From the NCBI GenBank assembly GCA_000497125.2, contig CM035319.1, forward strand, positions 860,001 to 924,000: a stretch of DNA of 64,000 bases. The letters run 5' to 3'. Positions 43,756-56,083 of this stretch are shown piece after piece. Within the stretch, counting starts at the first letter, position 1. Each line of letters begins with the position of its first letter. Source of the DNA: Spironucleus salmonicida. Taxonomy: Eukaryota > Fornicata > Diplomonadida > Hexamitidae. Both the position numbers and the translations under genes were made by a program. Under the pieces are notes generated by a model, which was not told the origin of the DNA, did not search any database, and saw only the letters and a list, made by a program, of their open reading frames with translations.

Positions 43756-44337
43756 TCACTCGGGCAGGCACTCGCGCCCGATCAGCCGCTGGCGCACCAG
43801 CCCCTCGCCGATGGCCTGCAGGCGGTACCGCACCTGGATGTCCGTGCGGCCCTGCACCTTGTCCGCGATCAGCCGCCACCTGCGCGGCGGGGACCCGACG
43901 ATCGCCGCCACGAGCTGGGCGTCCTCCGCGGGGCTCCACTTGCCCTTGCGGATCGCGGGGTTCGCCACGCGGGCCCAGCGCTGGCTGCACTGCGCGGGGG
44001 ACCGCACCGGCGCGCCCGGGACCTGCCGGTGGATCGCCCGCGCGATGTGCGGCCAGGTGCCGCGCTCCGGGCACGCCGCGAGCCGCCGCAGCAGGCTGTC
44101 CTCCTCGGGCGCCCACTCGCTCTGCGCGCGGCGGGTGCGGCGGGGGCTGTCGGACGCCTCGGAGGCCGCGAAGCTGGAGGAAACGTCCGCGCGGGCCGAG
44201 GGCGTGGCGCTCAGCGTGCCGGTCTCGAAGTCCGCGGGCGTGAACAGCAGGGGCGCCGAGTACTCCTGGCCGAGGTCGAGGTCGAGGCCGAAGGAGAGGT
44301 CCGCGAAGGAGACCTTGGATGGATAGTCGAAGTTCAT
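43756..44337 (-). CDS. R2R3 Myb transcription factor Y (copy 3)
   Basis: 193 aa, both repeats intact, closest to copy 2 (VAAIVGS, QCSQRW). ATG at 44337; 34-bp element at 44395-44428 upstream. Confidence 0.92.
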   Translation of the reverse strand: MNFDYPSKVSFADLSFGLDLDLGQEYSAPLLFTPADFETGTLSATPSARADVSSSFAASEASDSPRRTRRAQSEWAPEEDSLLRRLAACPERGTWPHIARAIHRQVPGAPVRSPAQCSQRWARVANPAIRKGKWSPAEDAQLVAAIVGSPPRRWRLIADKVQGRTDIQVRYRLQAIGEGLVRQRLIGRECLPE

Positions 44338-45270
44338 TGCGGAGTGGGGCGGGCGAAATATCGCTGCGGGCGGCCCGAGTGCGGTTTCTGCTTACCGCTC
44401 CCCGTTTTTTCTGCGGCCCGAGTAGAGCGGTGAGTAGAGGGGAGCGTATAGAATAAAGAGTGGACAAGCAGTTGATATGATAGTAACACTGCTAAAAATA
44501 GAAATGCGGATATTCATAGATGCATGCAGGAATGTATTATTACTAAATATAATATTTAATGCAACGTTAAAAATATCGTAGCATATTACTAGTTGCATTT
44601 TCTAATAAATACCAAGCACCAATATATTTATACAGAATATAATCAACATTGCGTATTCCTCAGTTAACTGAACGAACCTAGCGTATATGGTTGGCATGTA
44701 TCTATTGGCTGTGCGACTCTGCAAACCAACTAATGATTGCCAGCTATTTGGTAGGATTCTGTCTAGCAGCTATGGATTCTGACGGAAAGCCTGAGCCAGC
44801 ACCCTCGCTGGCATGACTCCTCACCCAGCTCCCGGCTGCCAGCTCCATAACCGCAAGAGCGCTTTGCGGGACCGGGCATACGAACAGGGTGTAACCGGGT
44901 GCCAGCATAGCAAGCAGCCGCATACTCCGAAGCCACCCAGCGCAATCCCCTAGCCTGGCCAAAGCACGGAAGCACGTAACTATGGGGCCAGCTGCACACC
45001 AGCATGGGGAAATAGAGTTGCCGTTGGTGGAATTTTGCTACCTCCGGCGCGGCCAGAGAAGGTAATTCTTCCCTCCGACTCGCATGCCGGCCAAAGGCAC
45101 CGCGGCGGGACCCTCGGCTTGGCGCAGCGGCATAGGGAACGGAACTTGGACGGGAAACCTCAAGATAATCACCAGCCAGCTGGCATCGGGCACTTTGCAT
45201 GCGGGTCTGCCCACCGCTCCCCGTTTTTTCTGCGGCCCGAGTAGAGCCCGGTCTACGCGGCCCGCTCCCC
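44338..45270. promoter_or_regulatory. Divergent Y-T intergenic region (copy 3)
   Basis: 34-bp element at 44395-44428 and 45214-45247, full-length version with the roughly 53-bp segment that copy 1 lacks. Probable promoters for Y and T. Confidence 0.6.
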
Positions 45271-46149
45271 ATGTTACGGGTTCTCGCGCACACCGTGTTC
45301 GCCGCCGCCGCCCTGCCCTCCGAGGCCCTGCTGCTGCTCGCCGCGCCGGACGACCCGATGCTGGAGCTGCTGGACGGCGTCTGCGCGCAGGTGGACGTGC
45401 CCTGCGGCGCGGTGGACTGCGGTCTGGAGGCGGCCTTCTGCGGGGGCATCCCCGGAGCCGGTGCGTCCCAGTACGTGATTCTGCAGAGCGGCCACTTCCA
45501 GCCCGTCCCCCGCGAGAAGGCGGCCGCGAAGTACGCCGCGATGTGGTTCCAGGACATGTTCTGCACGGACCTCTGCCACGAGCTCCGCGCGCAGCTGCGC
45601 CTCCACACGGTCTTCTCGGTCCGCGGCCCCGCCTCGGTGCGCGCCGACTTCCAGGCCCAGCTCAACCGCTTCAAGCTCGCCGCCGTGTTCGTCTTCGCCG
45701 AGGACGCCGCCTTCGCGCTCTCCGCCAACCTGGACGGCCGGGACTTCGCCTACGAGGGGCCCTGCGACATGGGCCACGTCGCGCGCTTCCTGGCCTCCCG
45801 GACCAACTCGGCCCTGCCCCGCGCCGACGGGAGGGGGCTCTCCGCGCTGCTGGCCGGGGGCGAGGCCACCGTGCTGCTGCTGCCCGACTTCGGTGCGCAC
45901 GCCGCCGCGCTGGACGCCGTGTACGCCCGGGGCTACGAGCGCGTGCTCTACGCGGACTGCTCGCGCGTGCCCGACTACTGCAACCGCTTCAACGCGCTCC
46001 AGGGCGGGGCGGCCGTGCTCATCCGCGGCGCGGCCCAGCAGTACGCGGTGCTGCGCGGCGAGGTGGGGGCCGTGCTCGCGCAGCTGGCCTCCGGGCAGTT
46101 CGCCCTGCTGAGCGAGGCGGAGCTGGTGCAGCAGCTGTCCAGCGAGTGA
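45271..46149 (+). CDS. Protein T (copy 3)
   Basis: 292 aa. Near the C-terminus it has QFALLSEAEL where copies 1 and 2 have EFAMLSEAEL, a small localised divergence. After its stop only about 56 bp of the N gene's 3' end remain (46150-46205) before unrelated AT-rich DNA. Confidence 0.75.
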   Translation: MLRVLAHTVFAAAALPSEALLLLAAPDDPMLELLDGVCAQVDVPCGAVDCGLEAAFCGGIPGAGASQYVILQSGHFQPVPREKAAAKYAAMWFQDMFCTDLCHELRAQLRLHTVFSVRGPASVRADFQAQLNRFKLAAVFVFAEDAAFALSANLDGRDFAYEGPCDMGHVARFLASRTNSALPRADGRGLSALLAGGEATVLLLPDFGAHAAALDAVYARGYERVLYADCSRVPDYCNRFNALQGGAAVLIRGAAQQYAVLRGEVGAVLAQLASGQFALLSEAELVQQLSSE

Positions 46150-46205
46150 GCCGCCTTCCTCACGCCCCGCGGCCCCAGGCCTGCAGCCGCGCGAGCTCGA
46201 GCTCG

Positions 46206-47010
46206 AGCGCGGGAAGCAATAAGTATTTCGAACATACAGATGCAATACAAATTCGGATAGTATATTTCTACTATCTGAATTAATTCAGTGTTTAAATTAA
46301 GTAATAGTATTCTATATTAAGCTAAAATACTTTAATTACGAATAAAATTGTTGAAAATCGAGGTTATCATGTGAGTATATGCTTTTTATTGAAATTATCT
46401 GGTACTATAAGATTTTAAATTAAAAAGATAGTACTTCGTGTTTAATAATAAATAACCAAGATAAGTAGAAAAATTATAGATTATATAGTATACAAGTATT
46501 CCATGAAACGGTATAAATTACACATAAATACGCTTAGAATTGAGAAAGGACTAAAATGCTTACATAAATTTAGAATAATTATGTAATTATGGGAAAATAT
46601 CATCATTATTTAATTAATAATTTATTTGGAGTTTTATTTGTTAAGTATATAATGTTGAATAATAAAGTTATTTTATTTCTTATTTCTCATAATACCAGTC
46701 TTAAGACATATATTGCTACCGATATAATTCAATACAGATATAAAATTATTATGAACTCGCGTCAAAACTAAGTACACCCAATAATGTAATATTATTCTTT
46801 TAATGAATTGTAACAACAGTTATCTTAATGAATACCGTATAATAAAACATACACTAAATAAATAGTGTATAAACTAACTATAAACTAGTAGCAAAGCTAA
46901 TAATAGCTAAGCATTTATGACAGACATTAATCATGACATTATACTAAAAATAATATATTATAAATACATGAATTTAGTTAATCAATTTTAAATTTTACTT
47001 TCCTAAATAA
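46206..47010. other. AT-rich gap upstream of RuvBL2
   Basis: One plus-strand frame at 46589-46831 (80 aa, MGKYHHYLINNLFGVLF, hydrophobic start) ends at TGA, but has no recognisable similarity and may be chance. Otherwise nothing seen. Confidence 0.5.
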
Positions 47011-48447
<1,437 letters not shown>

Positions 48448-48577
48448 TAGTTTCTTCTTTATTCTATACGCTCCCCTCTACTCACCGCTCTACTCGGGCC
48501 GCAGAAAAAACGGGGAGCGGTAAGCAGAAACCGCACTCGGGCCGCCCGCAGCGATATTTCGCCCGCCCCACTCCGCA

Positions 48578-49159
48578 ATGAACTTCGACTAGCCCTCCAA
48601 GATCTCCTTCGCGGACCTCTCCTTCGGCCTCGACCTCGACCTCGGCCAGGAGTACTCGGCGCCCCTGCTGTTCACGCCCGCGGACTTCGAGACCGGCACG
48701 CTGAGCGCCACGCCCTCGGCCCGCGCGGACGTTTCCTCCAGCTTCGCGGCCTCCGAGGCGTCCGACAGCCCCCGCCGCACCCGCCGCGCGCAGAGCGAGT
48801 GGGCGCCCGAGGAGGACAGCCTGCTGCGGCGGCTCGCGGCGTGCCCGGAGCGCGGCACCTGGCCGCACATCGCGCGGGCGATCCACCGGCAGGTCCCGGG
48901 CGCGCCGGTGCGGTCCCCCGCGCAGTGCAGCCAGCGCTGGGCCCGCGTGGCGAACCCCGCGATCCGCAAGGGCAAGTGGAGCCCCGCGGAGGACGCCCAG
49001 CTCGTGGCGGCGGTCGCCGGGTCCCCGCCGCGCAGGTGGCGGCTGATCGCGGACAAGGTGCAGGGCCGCACGGACATCCAGGTGCGGTACCGCCTGCAGA
49101 CCATCGGCGAGGGGCTGGTGCGCCAGCGGCTGATCGGGCGCGAGTGCCTGCCCGAGTGA
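48578..49159 (+). CDS. R2R3 Myb transcription factor Y (copy 4)
   Basis: 193 aa. Residue 5 is TAG instead of TAT, so Tyr becomes Gln, and Val-9 becomes Ile. Both Myb repeats intact. The AT-rich upstream part of the Y promoter is missing here: only about 120 bp upstream, including the 34-bp element (48487-48520), are shared before RuvBL2 DNA begins. Expression may therefore differ. After the stop the sequence leaves the cassette pattern at once. Confidence 0.9.
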
Positions 49160-49411
49160 GCCTTGTTGGATTTTATTTATATACCTATTCCATTAGGGAG
49201 GCAGGGACGCCCGAAGCGGCAGCGTGCACCTGGTCTGGAGTGCTTGGGCCCGGATAGCGACATTGTATTCGCCCCAGGCCTAGCAATTGGGATGATGGGC
49301 GGCTAGGCCTGTACTTTTCAAGTTCACCACCAGCGTGGTGGGAGTCATGCTAAAGGTTGCCGCATCAACGCATGTGCTTCCAGAGGCACTAATATTAGGA
49401 ATAGATAAATT
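49160..49411. other. Structured-looking spacer downstream of Myb Y
   Basis: Holds three hairpin-capable inverted repeats: AGGCCTAG...CTAGGCCT (about 49276-49311), CCACCA-GCG-TGGTGG (about 49328-49343) and GTGCTT-CCAG-AGGCAC (about 49374-49389). Could be a small RNA or processing signals next to the tRNA. Mirror copy at 52035-52286. Confidence 0.35.
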
Positions 49412-49485
49412 TGATTCTACCGAGACTTGAACTCGGGACCGCTTGTACGTCAAACAAACGTGCTAACCAACTACACCATAGAATC
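49412..49485 (-). tRNA. tRNA-Val (anticodon GAC)
   Basis: 74 nt including discriminator A, no intron. The 7-bp acceptor (GATTCTA/TAGAATC), D stem, 5-bp anticodon stem and T stem (CCGAG/CTCGG) all pair. The anticodon loop TTGACGT gives GAC. The A-box region TGGTGTAGTTGGTTAGCAC and the T loop TTCAAGT are normal for a polymerase III tRNA. Eukaryotes usually read GTC/GTT with AAC (inosine), so GAC is unusual. CCA is not encoded. Confidence 0.92.
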
Positions 49486-49543
49486 TGTAATCTAAGTACC
49501 TAATATAATGTGGGGCACGATATAATATTTTAGGTCGCTTCGA

Positions 49544-50233
49544 ATGGAAGTTTTACAAACAAGTAATCTGAGCCTAGTGCACCGCTAAGAACTGGACGAG
49601 TAGTCTCGGTTGCATTAAACCGAGGTCTAAAACATTCGCCGCGAATACGAGTCTAAACTGTGGGCAATGTAAAGGGCCCACGAGGATCAGAAGGACGTAA
49701 TTATTCAGCAAGTTAAAGCTCAAGTATAGTCGGAGGTAGTGAAGGTGCAAAGCGTCAATTCGGCATCAATTTCGCTTTTATAGCAGACGAATGCATCGCA
49801 GCTGTCCCAAGTTCGGGATGAGTACCAAAAGATAGTTAACTAGCAGGTAGATTTCATTCGCATCTTAAAATAAGAAGTAGTGGGTCTGCAGCAATCGAAA
49901 GTCAATGAAACGCCACTGCGAAACCAAATTGAGCATCTTACTGCTTCTCTTAGATAGGCCAATAGCTAGCTTTAAATCTCATCGAAACGCACATTAGATA
50001 TGGAAGCATAAATTCATCATCTCAGCGAGCTATCTCAATTGAGCTTAAAGTAGTAGAATGAGCTTACACTATAAGCATAAGCCATAAAAATACTAACGTA
50101 GGAGCGAGACGTTCTTTACGCGCGACTAGAAATAATGAACTAAGATATTGCAATCAGAGGGTAAGGTGCAGCTATGAGAGGGTAAAGTGGAGTGTAACGC
50201 ATAGAGTCATAATTAGGGCCTTAGCTACAATGA
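49544..50233 (+). CDS. Coiled-coil protein, 229 aa (IR2 left copy)
   Basis: Starts MEVLQTSNLSLVHRQELD and is almost entirely heptad-rich Gln/Leu/Glu/Lys (about 5-195), followed by a Gly/Arg/Gln tail (IRGQGAAMRGQSG). More than 20 Gln are TAA/TAG; TGA ends it. An in-frame ATG 36 bp upstream (49508) is possible, but the nearer one is preferred because the extra 12 residues come from AT-rich promoter-like DNA. Divergent from tRNA-Val. Converges on the spacer gene with 16 bp between stops. A structural or basal-body type protein; no family. Confidence 0.78.
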
Positions 50234-50249
50234 GTGAAATATAAAAGTT

Positions 50250-51155
50250 TCATATTTATAGTTTTTCTTCTATTTTTGATAGTCTCAACTGGACTTCTTG
50301 TTAAAAATTATCTAATACATTCTTAATACTACTAACATTTTGAAAATTAACTATTTGTTATAAGTCTTTCATTTTAAGTTTTAAAAATTTAACTTCTTCT
50401 TTCATTTCTTCAAACTCTTATTAATCTAATGGTTTAGGATATTAAAGGGCCTAAATTTGATATAGTTTCCTTGTATTGGTATTCTAGAAAGAAGTATTAA
50501 TAAGATCAGTTTACAATAAATCCGCATTAAGGTTTAATGAATTATCTTCTAAATTATTTTCTAAAATAATGCTAGTATTTAAACTTAACCCAGATTACAA
50601 TCTTATTGGAGTTAAACTTCGTTAAATACTTCTTTTTCTAGCACTTTATCTAGATGTATTATTATAGAATAACTCCATATTATAAAGGCTTTTTTTTAAT
50701 AGCTCGATAATTTACTGTGCATTTTCAATTTTAAATTCAAGCATTTCTAACTATTTCAGATTGTCAGAAGATGGAGATAAATTTGTGATGTATTTAAATT
50801 GGCCAATTAATAAGCGAAGTGATGTTCTTGTTATATCTAATAACTTGTTGACATGTTTAAACTTAGAGTCTATTTCTTAGCTGGCATAAACAATATGAGT
50901 TAGATCAGAGTTTGACAATTCATTGACCATATCAAAACATGTACAAGATTAGCGTTGACATTTCAATAAAATTGCAGATACTTTAGAAAAATTATCAATA
51001 TCTGGATTTTTAATAGAGAATTACCTATTTTCCTTTATTAAAGTGTTAATTGAACATATTAGCTATTAGGTTTATTCAGAAAAGTAGTAAAACTCATGAT
51101 AGATTTCCGCATATTCATTTATTTTACTAATAGATTCTTTAACAGATGTGTTCAT
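50250..51155 (-). CDS. Coiled-coil protein unique to the IR2 spacer, 301 aa
   Basis: Starts MNTSVKESISKINEYAE. Helical N-terminal half (about 1-165), a Ser/Thr/Asn-rich middle with RKRSIQRSLTPIRLQ, and a C-terminal coiled coil (about 245-300, EEMKEEVKFLKLKMKDL). Many TAA/TAG Gln; TGA at 50250. AT-rich, single copy, unrelated to the arm coiled-coil genes. It fills the whole spacer. Probably a cytoskeletal or kinetochore/flagellar type scaffold; no family recognised. Confidence 0.78.
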
Positions 51156-51212
51156 TTGAAGCGGAAAGATAAACTTGGTTCATAATGATATATATTATAT
51201 TTAATATTTCAC

Positions 51213-51902
51213 TCATTGTAGCTAAGGCCCTAATTATGACTCTATGCGTTACACTCCACTTTACCCTCTCATAGCTGCACCTTACCCTCTGATTGCAATA
51301 TCTTAGTTCATTATTTCTAGTCGCGCGTAAAGAACGTCTCGCTCCTACGTTAGTATTTTTATGGCTTATGCTTATAGTGTAAGCTCATTCTACTACTTTA
51401 AGCTCAATTGAGATAGCTCGCTGAGATGATGAATTTATGCTTCCATATCTAATGTGCGTTTCGATGAGATTTAAAGCTAGCTATTGGCCTATCTAAGAGA
51501 AGCAGTAAGATGCTCAATTTGGTTTCGCAGTGGCGTTTCATTGACTTTCGATTGCTGCAGACCCACTACTTCTTATTTTAAGATGCGAATGAAATCTACC
51601 TGCTAGTTAACTATCTTTTGGTACTCATCCCGAACTTGGGACAGCTGCGATGCATTCGTCTGCTATAAAAGCGAAATTGATGCCGAATTGACGCTTTGCA
51701 CCTTCACTACCTCCGACTATACTTGAGCTTTAACTTGCTGAATAATTACGTCCTTCTGATCCTCGTGGGCCCTTTACATTGCCCACAGTTTAGACTCGTA
51801 TTCGCGGCGAATGTTTTAGACCTCGGTTTAATGCAACCGAGACTACTCGTCCAGTTCTTAGCGGTGCACTAGGCTCAGATTACTTGTTTGTAAAACTTCC
51901 AT
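51213..51902 (-). CDS. Coiled-coil protein, 229 aa (IR2 right copy)
   Basis: Mirror copy of 49544-50233, reading identical as far as I can compare. Its stop is 57 bp from the start of the spacer gene, on the same strand. Confidence 0.78.
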
Positions 51903-51960
51903 TCGAAGCGACCTAAAATATTATATCGTGCCCCACATTATATTAGGTACTTAGATTACA

Positions 51961-52034
51961 GATTCTATGGTGTAGTTGGTTAGCACGTTTGTTTGACGTA
52001 CAAGCGGTCCCGAGTTCAAGTCTCGGTAGAATCA
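51961..52034 (+). tRNA. tRNA-Val (anticodon GAC), second copy
   Basis: Identical mirror copy of 49412-49485, with all stems intact. Confidence 0.92.
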
Positions 52035-52286
52035 AATTTATCTATTCCTAATATTAGTGCCTCTGGAAGCACATGCGTTGATGCGGCAACCTTTAGCATG
52101 ACTCCCACCACGCTGGTGGTGAACTTGAAAAGTACAGGCCTAGCCGCCCATCATCCCAATTGCTAGGCCTGGGGCGAATACAATGTCGCTATCCGGGCCC
52201 AAGCACTCCAGACCAGGTGCACGCTGCCGCTTCGGGCGTCCCTGCCTCCCTAATGGAATAGGTATATAAATAAAATCCAACAAGGC

Positions 52287-52868
52287 TCACTCGGGCAGGC
52301 ACTCGCGCCCGATCAGCCGCTGGCGCACCAGCCCCTCGCCGATGGTCTGCAGGCGGTACCGCACCTGGATGTCCGTGCGGCCCTGCACCTTGTCCGCGAT
52401 CAGCCGCCACCTGCGCGGCGGGGACCCGGCGACCGCCGCCACGAGCTGGGCGTCCTCCGCGGGGCTCCACTTGCCCTTGCGGATCGCGGGGTTCGCCACG
52501 CGGGCCCAGCGCTGGTTGCACTGCGCGGGGGACCGCACCGGCGCGCCCGGGACCTGCCGGTGGATCGCCCGCGCGATGTGCGGCCAGGTGCCGCGCTCCG
52601 GGCACGCCGCGAGCCGCCGCAGCAGGCTGTCCTCCTCGGGCGCCCACTCGCTCTGCGCGCGGCGGGTGCGGCGGGGGCTGTCGGACGCCTCGGAGGCCGC
52701 GAAGCTGGAGGAAACGTCCGCGCGGGCCGAGGGCGTGGCGCTCAGCGTGCCGGTCTCGAAGTCCGCGGGCGTGAACAGCAGGGGCGCCGAGTACTCCTGG
52801 CCGAGGTCGAGGTCGAGGCCGAAGGAGAGGTCCGCGAAGGAGATCTTGGAGGGCTAGTCGAAGTTCAT
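52287..52868 (-). CDS. R2R3 Myb transcription factor Y (copy 5)
   Basis: 193 aa, same TAG (Gln-5) and Ile-9 as copy 4; Asn rather than Ser in R2 (QCNQRW). Unlike copy 4 it retains the full upstream intergenic region, so it is the more likely expressed member of the pair. Confidence 0.91.
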
Positions 52869-53812
52869 TGCGGAGTGGGGCGGGCGAAATATCGCTGCGG
52901 GCGGCCCGAGTGCGGTTTCTGCTTACCGCTCCCCGTTTTTTCTGCGGCCCGAGTAGAGCGGTGAGTAGAGGGGAGCGTATAGAATAAAGAGTGGATAGGC
53001 AGTTGATATGATAGTAACACTGCTAAAAATAGAAATGCGGATATTCATAGATGCATGCAGGAATGTATTATTACTAAATATAATATTTAATGCAACGTTA
53101 AAAATATCGTAGCATATTACTAGTTGCATTTTCTAATAAATACCAAGCACCAATATATTTATACAGAATATAATCAACATTGCGTATTCCTCAGTTAACT
53201 GAACGAACCTAGCGTATATGGTTGGCATGTATCTATTGGCTGTGCGACTCTGCAAACCAACTAATGATTGCCAGCTATTTGGTAGGATTCTGTCTAGCAG
53301 CTATGGATTTTGACGGAAAACCTGAGCCAGCACCCTCGCTGGCATGACTCCTCACCCAGCTCCCGGCCGCCAGCTCCATAACCGCAAGAGCGCTTTGCGG
53401 GACCGGGCATACGAACAGGGTGTAACCGGGTGCCAGCATAGCAAGCAGCCGCATACTCCGAAGCCACCCAGCGCAATCCCCTAGCCTGGCCAAAGCACGG
53501 AAGCACGTAACTATGGGGCCAGCTGCACACCAGCATGGGGAAATAGAGTTGCCGTTGGTGGAATTTTGCTACCTCCGGCGCGGCCAGAGAAGGTAATTCT
53601 TCCCTCCGACTCGCATGCCGGCCAAAGGCACCGCGGCGGGACCCTCGGCTTGGCGCAGCGGCATAGGGAACGGAACTTGGACGGGAAACCTCAAGATAAT
53701 CACCAGCCAGCTGGCATCGGGCACTTTGCATGCGGGTCTGCCTGGTTTGCGTGGCAACCATCCAGCGCTCCGCTCTAGCCCGCCGCCGGGTCTACACCCT
53801 ACGCTCCATAAT
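52869..53812. promoter_or_regulatory. Y-T type intergenic region joined to the sulfatase gene
   Basis: Homologous to the Y-T intergenic regions up to about 53740 (34-bp element at 52926-52959). There T is replaced by unrelated DNA leading into the sulfatase gene, and the T-proximal 34-bp element is absent. The same upstream DNA therefore faces a different gene. Confidence 0.6.
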
Positions 53813-56083
53813 ATGCATGCGGCGCTGTCTGTGCTGGTGCTCTATGCCGTCTTCACCTCCCTCATCGCAGGGCTGAAGTGCTTCATGCTAGGGCCAGCCG
53901 AGAACCAGCAGATCTCGCAGCGGGCGCTTTTCCTGCTCGCGGTGCTCGTGAACGTGCTGGACGCGTGCCTGCTGGCGTCCGTGCTCGCCGCGCTCCAGTT
54001 GCTTGGCGCCAAGGCGAAGGTCGCCAGAGCCGTCCCGACGTGCGTGGTGCTCTACCTCGCGGTGCTCTTCATGGTGGTCTGCATCTACGACACCGAGCTG
54101 GGGCGCGAGATGCAGGGCATCGCCAGCTTCTCGCTGTTCAAGAGCTACATCCTCGGCGTGCCGACCCTGTTCCCCAGCACGCTGCTAGTCGCGGGCGAGA
54201 AGACCTCCTCCAACACGCTCGCCACGCTTCTGCTGGCCATCGGAAGGGACATCATCCACTGGGTGCTGCTGTCGTCGATCGTCATCGGCTCGGCCGGGCT
54301 GGCGCTCCTGCTGGTGCTGATCGGACGGAAGCACATAGTATCCTCGTTTCTGGTCCGGCCAGCTGCCCCGCACAACTTTGTGCTGCAGGCCGTCAGCGCC
54401 GGGCTCGGGAGCGAGATGGACATGCAGACCGCCAAGATATCCTCGGCAACGCGGAGAGTCCGACGGGCGGCCGGCCCTGTTGGGGCCCTGCTCTCCCTCG
54501 TCGCGGTCGCACTATTCGCCTCCTTCATCGCCTTCCCCTACGGGCAGCTGGCCGAGGCGGCGCCAGGGCACTGGAACATGCTCAAGTCGCTGACGCGCTA
54601 CCACCTGCCGGAGGCGAGGCTGCAGGCGTTGATCCGGGACGAGCGCCAGAGCGTTGAGCTGCCGCCGGGCCTGTTCTACATCGACAACCGCGACAGCGTC
54701 CAGTTCCCGTTCGTGGTGGGGGACGAGGCGAGCTACTGCCAGTTCAACCAGTGCGAGGCCCCGGCGCCCCAAGGCAGGGAGCAGCCAGGAGAGATGCCGA
54801 ACGTCTACATGGTCATCATCGAGTCCCTGTCGGCAGTCCCCCTGCTGGTCGCGAACAACACCTTCTCCGAAACGCTGATGCCCACGCTGCACGGCCTCCA
54901 GCAGAGCGGGACGACAGAGCTCACGCTCTCCACGCTGTCGCTGCCCACGATCAACGGCTGGTACGCACTTATGACCGGCGAGCTCCCCCTGCAGTACGGC
55001 GCGGCAATGACGCAGCTGCGGCACCACGCGCACGACTCGCTGGCGGGCATGTTCAGGCGGATGGCCTACTCCACCCACTACACGTCCCCGTCGCCCCCGG
55101 AGTTCGACGGCAAGCAGAACATTCTGTACAGCCACTTCGACACGGCGCAGTACTACTTCCCCCGGAAGGGGTACCTGCCCGACCTGCCGCCGCCCAACTC
55201 GTGGGTGTGCGACCGCATCACCACCCGCCAGTTCATCGACCAGATGTCGGTTGCGGCGCGGCCGGCCTTCGGGGTCGTGATGACGGTGGACACGCACACC
55301 CCATTCACGGGCTACGACCAGCCGAAGTTCTACGACAACGCCATCGAGAATGACTACCAGCGCGTCGCGAACTACGCGGACCGGCAGCTGGGCGACCTCG
55401 TGGCCCACCTGCGCCTAAACGACCCCCACTCCCTGCTGGTGGTGGTGGGCGACCATGGGCCCCGGGAGCGGCCCGTGATCTCGGAGTTCCCCCAGTGGGA
55501 CGGCGACTGCGCGCGGCGGGTGTTCAGCGACGCGTACTTCACCACCACCGGCGTCGTGGCCTACCTGGGGCAGGACGAGCGGCTCATGGCGGAGTTCAAC
55601 CAGGGGAGGACGCACACGCGGGCCATCGACACGAACGCCTTCGTGCACGACATCGTGTGGCGGCTGAGCCGGTTCGGCGGGAAGCGGTACATCTCCAACC
55701 GGGTCCCGCAGAGCGTCTCCTTCACGCCGCGCATCATCGAGGTCAGACAGGAGCAGCAGATATTCAGGGGCTACCTCCGCGACCAAACCTCCTTCGTGGA
55801 CTTCAACGAGACCATCACCTGCTAGTTCGCCAGCGCACCGAGGCCTGCGCTGAGCTACCGGGGAAAGATCCAGCTGCACAATGCCGTCTCCGCCAAGAAC
55901 CGCCAGTGGCACGCCGACTTCGACTGCGCCGCCGAGCGGTGCGCTTTCCCCGTCGCGGAGGCAAACTTCGAGAACGAATCGGGCGTGTTTTGGATTGGCT
56001 TCGTGCTGGCCCCCGTCGTGGTGGGCCTGCTTGCGTTCTGTGTGAGCCTGGTCGTGCAAAGGCGCCTCAAGGCGGGCAAATGA
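53813..56083 (+). CDS. Membrane sulfatase / LTA-synthase-like protein
   Basis: 756 aa. Five N-terminal membrane helices (about 1-26, 40-68, 78-100, 145-170, 224-245), an alkaline-phosphatase-superfamily (sulfatase) domain at about 325-665 and a final helix (about 722-748) with tail QRRLKAGK. Metal-site motifs are present: VIIESLS near 335, the nucleophile region LSLPTINGWYALMTG near 376-390, MTVDTHTPF near 490 and VVVGDHG near 543-549. This layout is that of bacterial phosphoglycerol transferases/LtaS, with sulfatases as relatives. It may modify a surface glycolipid or polysaccharide. A TAG (Gln) at about codon 671 would truncate it under the standard code. Very GC-rich. ATG at 53813 begins the first helix. 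Confidence 0.85.

Larger units (their letters stand above)
43454..46205. repeat. Cassette 3 (Z tail, Y, T, N tail)
   Basis: Same orientation as cassette 1, opposite to cassette 2. Left edge inside Z, right edge inside N after GCGCGAGCTCGAG. Edges lie within coding sequence, so only Y and T are complete here. Confidence 0.93.
48456..50242. repeat. IR2 left arm (1787 bp)
   Basis: Inverted copy at 51204-52990; coordinates of all features add to 101446, so there are no net indels. Contains the 34-bp element, Myb Y, tRNA-Val and a coiled-coil gene. Arms differ by rare substitutions (Ser versus Asn in Myb R2). The spacer is 961 bp. Confidence 0.97.
51204..52990. repeat. IR2 right arm
   Basis: Reverse copy of 48456-50242. 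It joins on the outside to the full Y-T intergenic region, whereas the left arm is cut there by RuvBL2 DNA. Confidence 0.97.
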
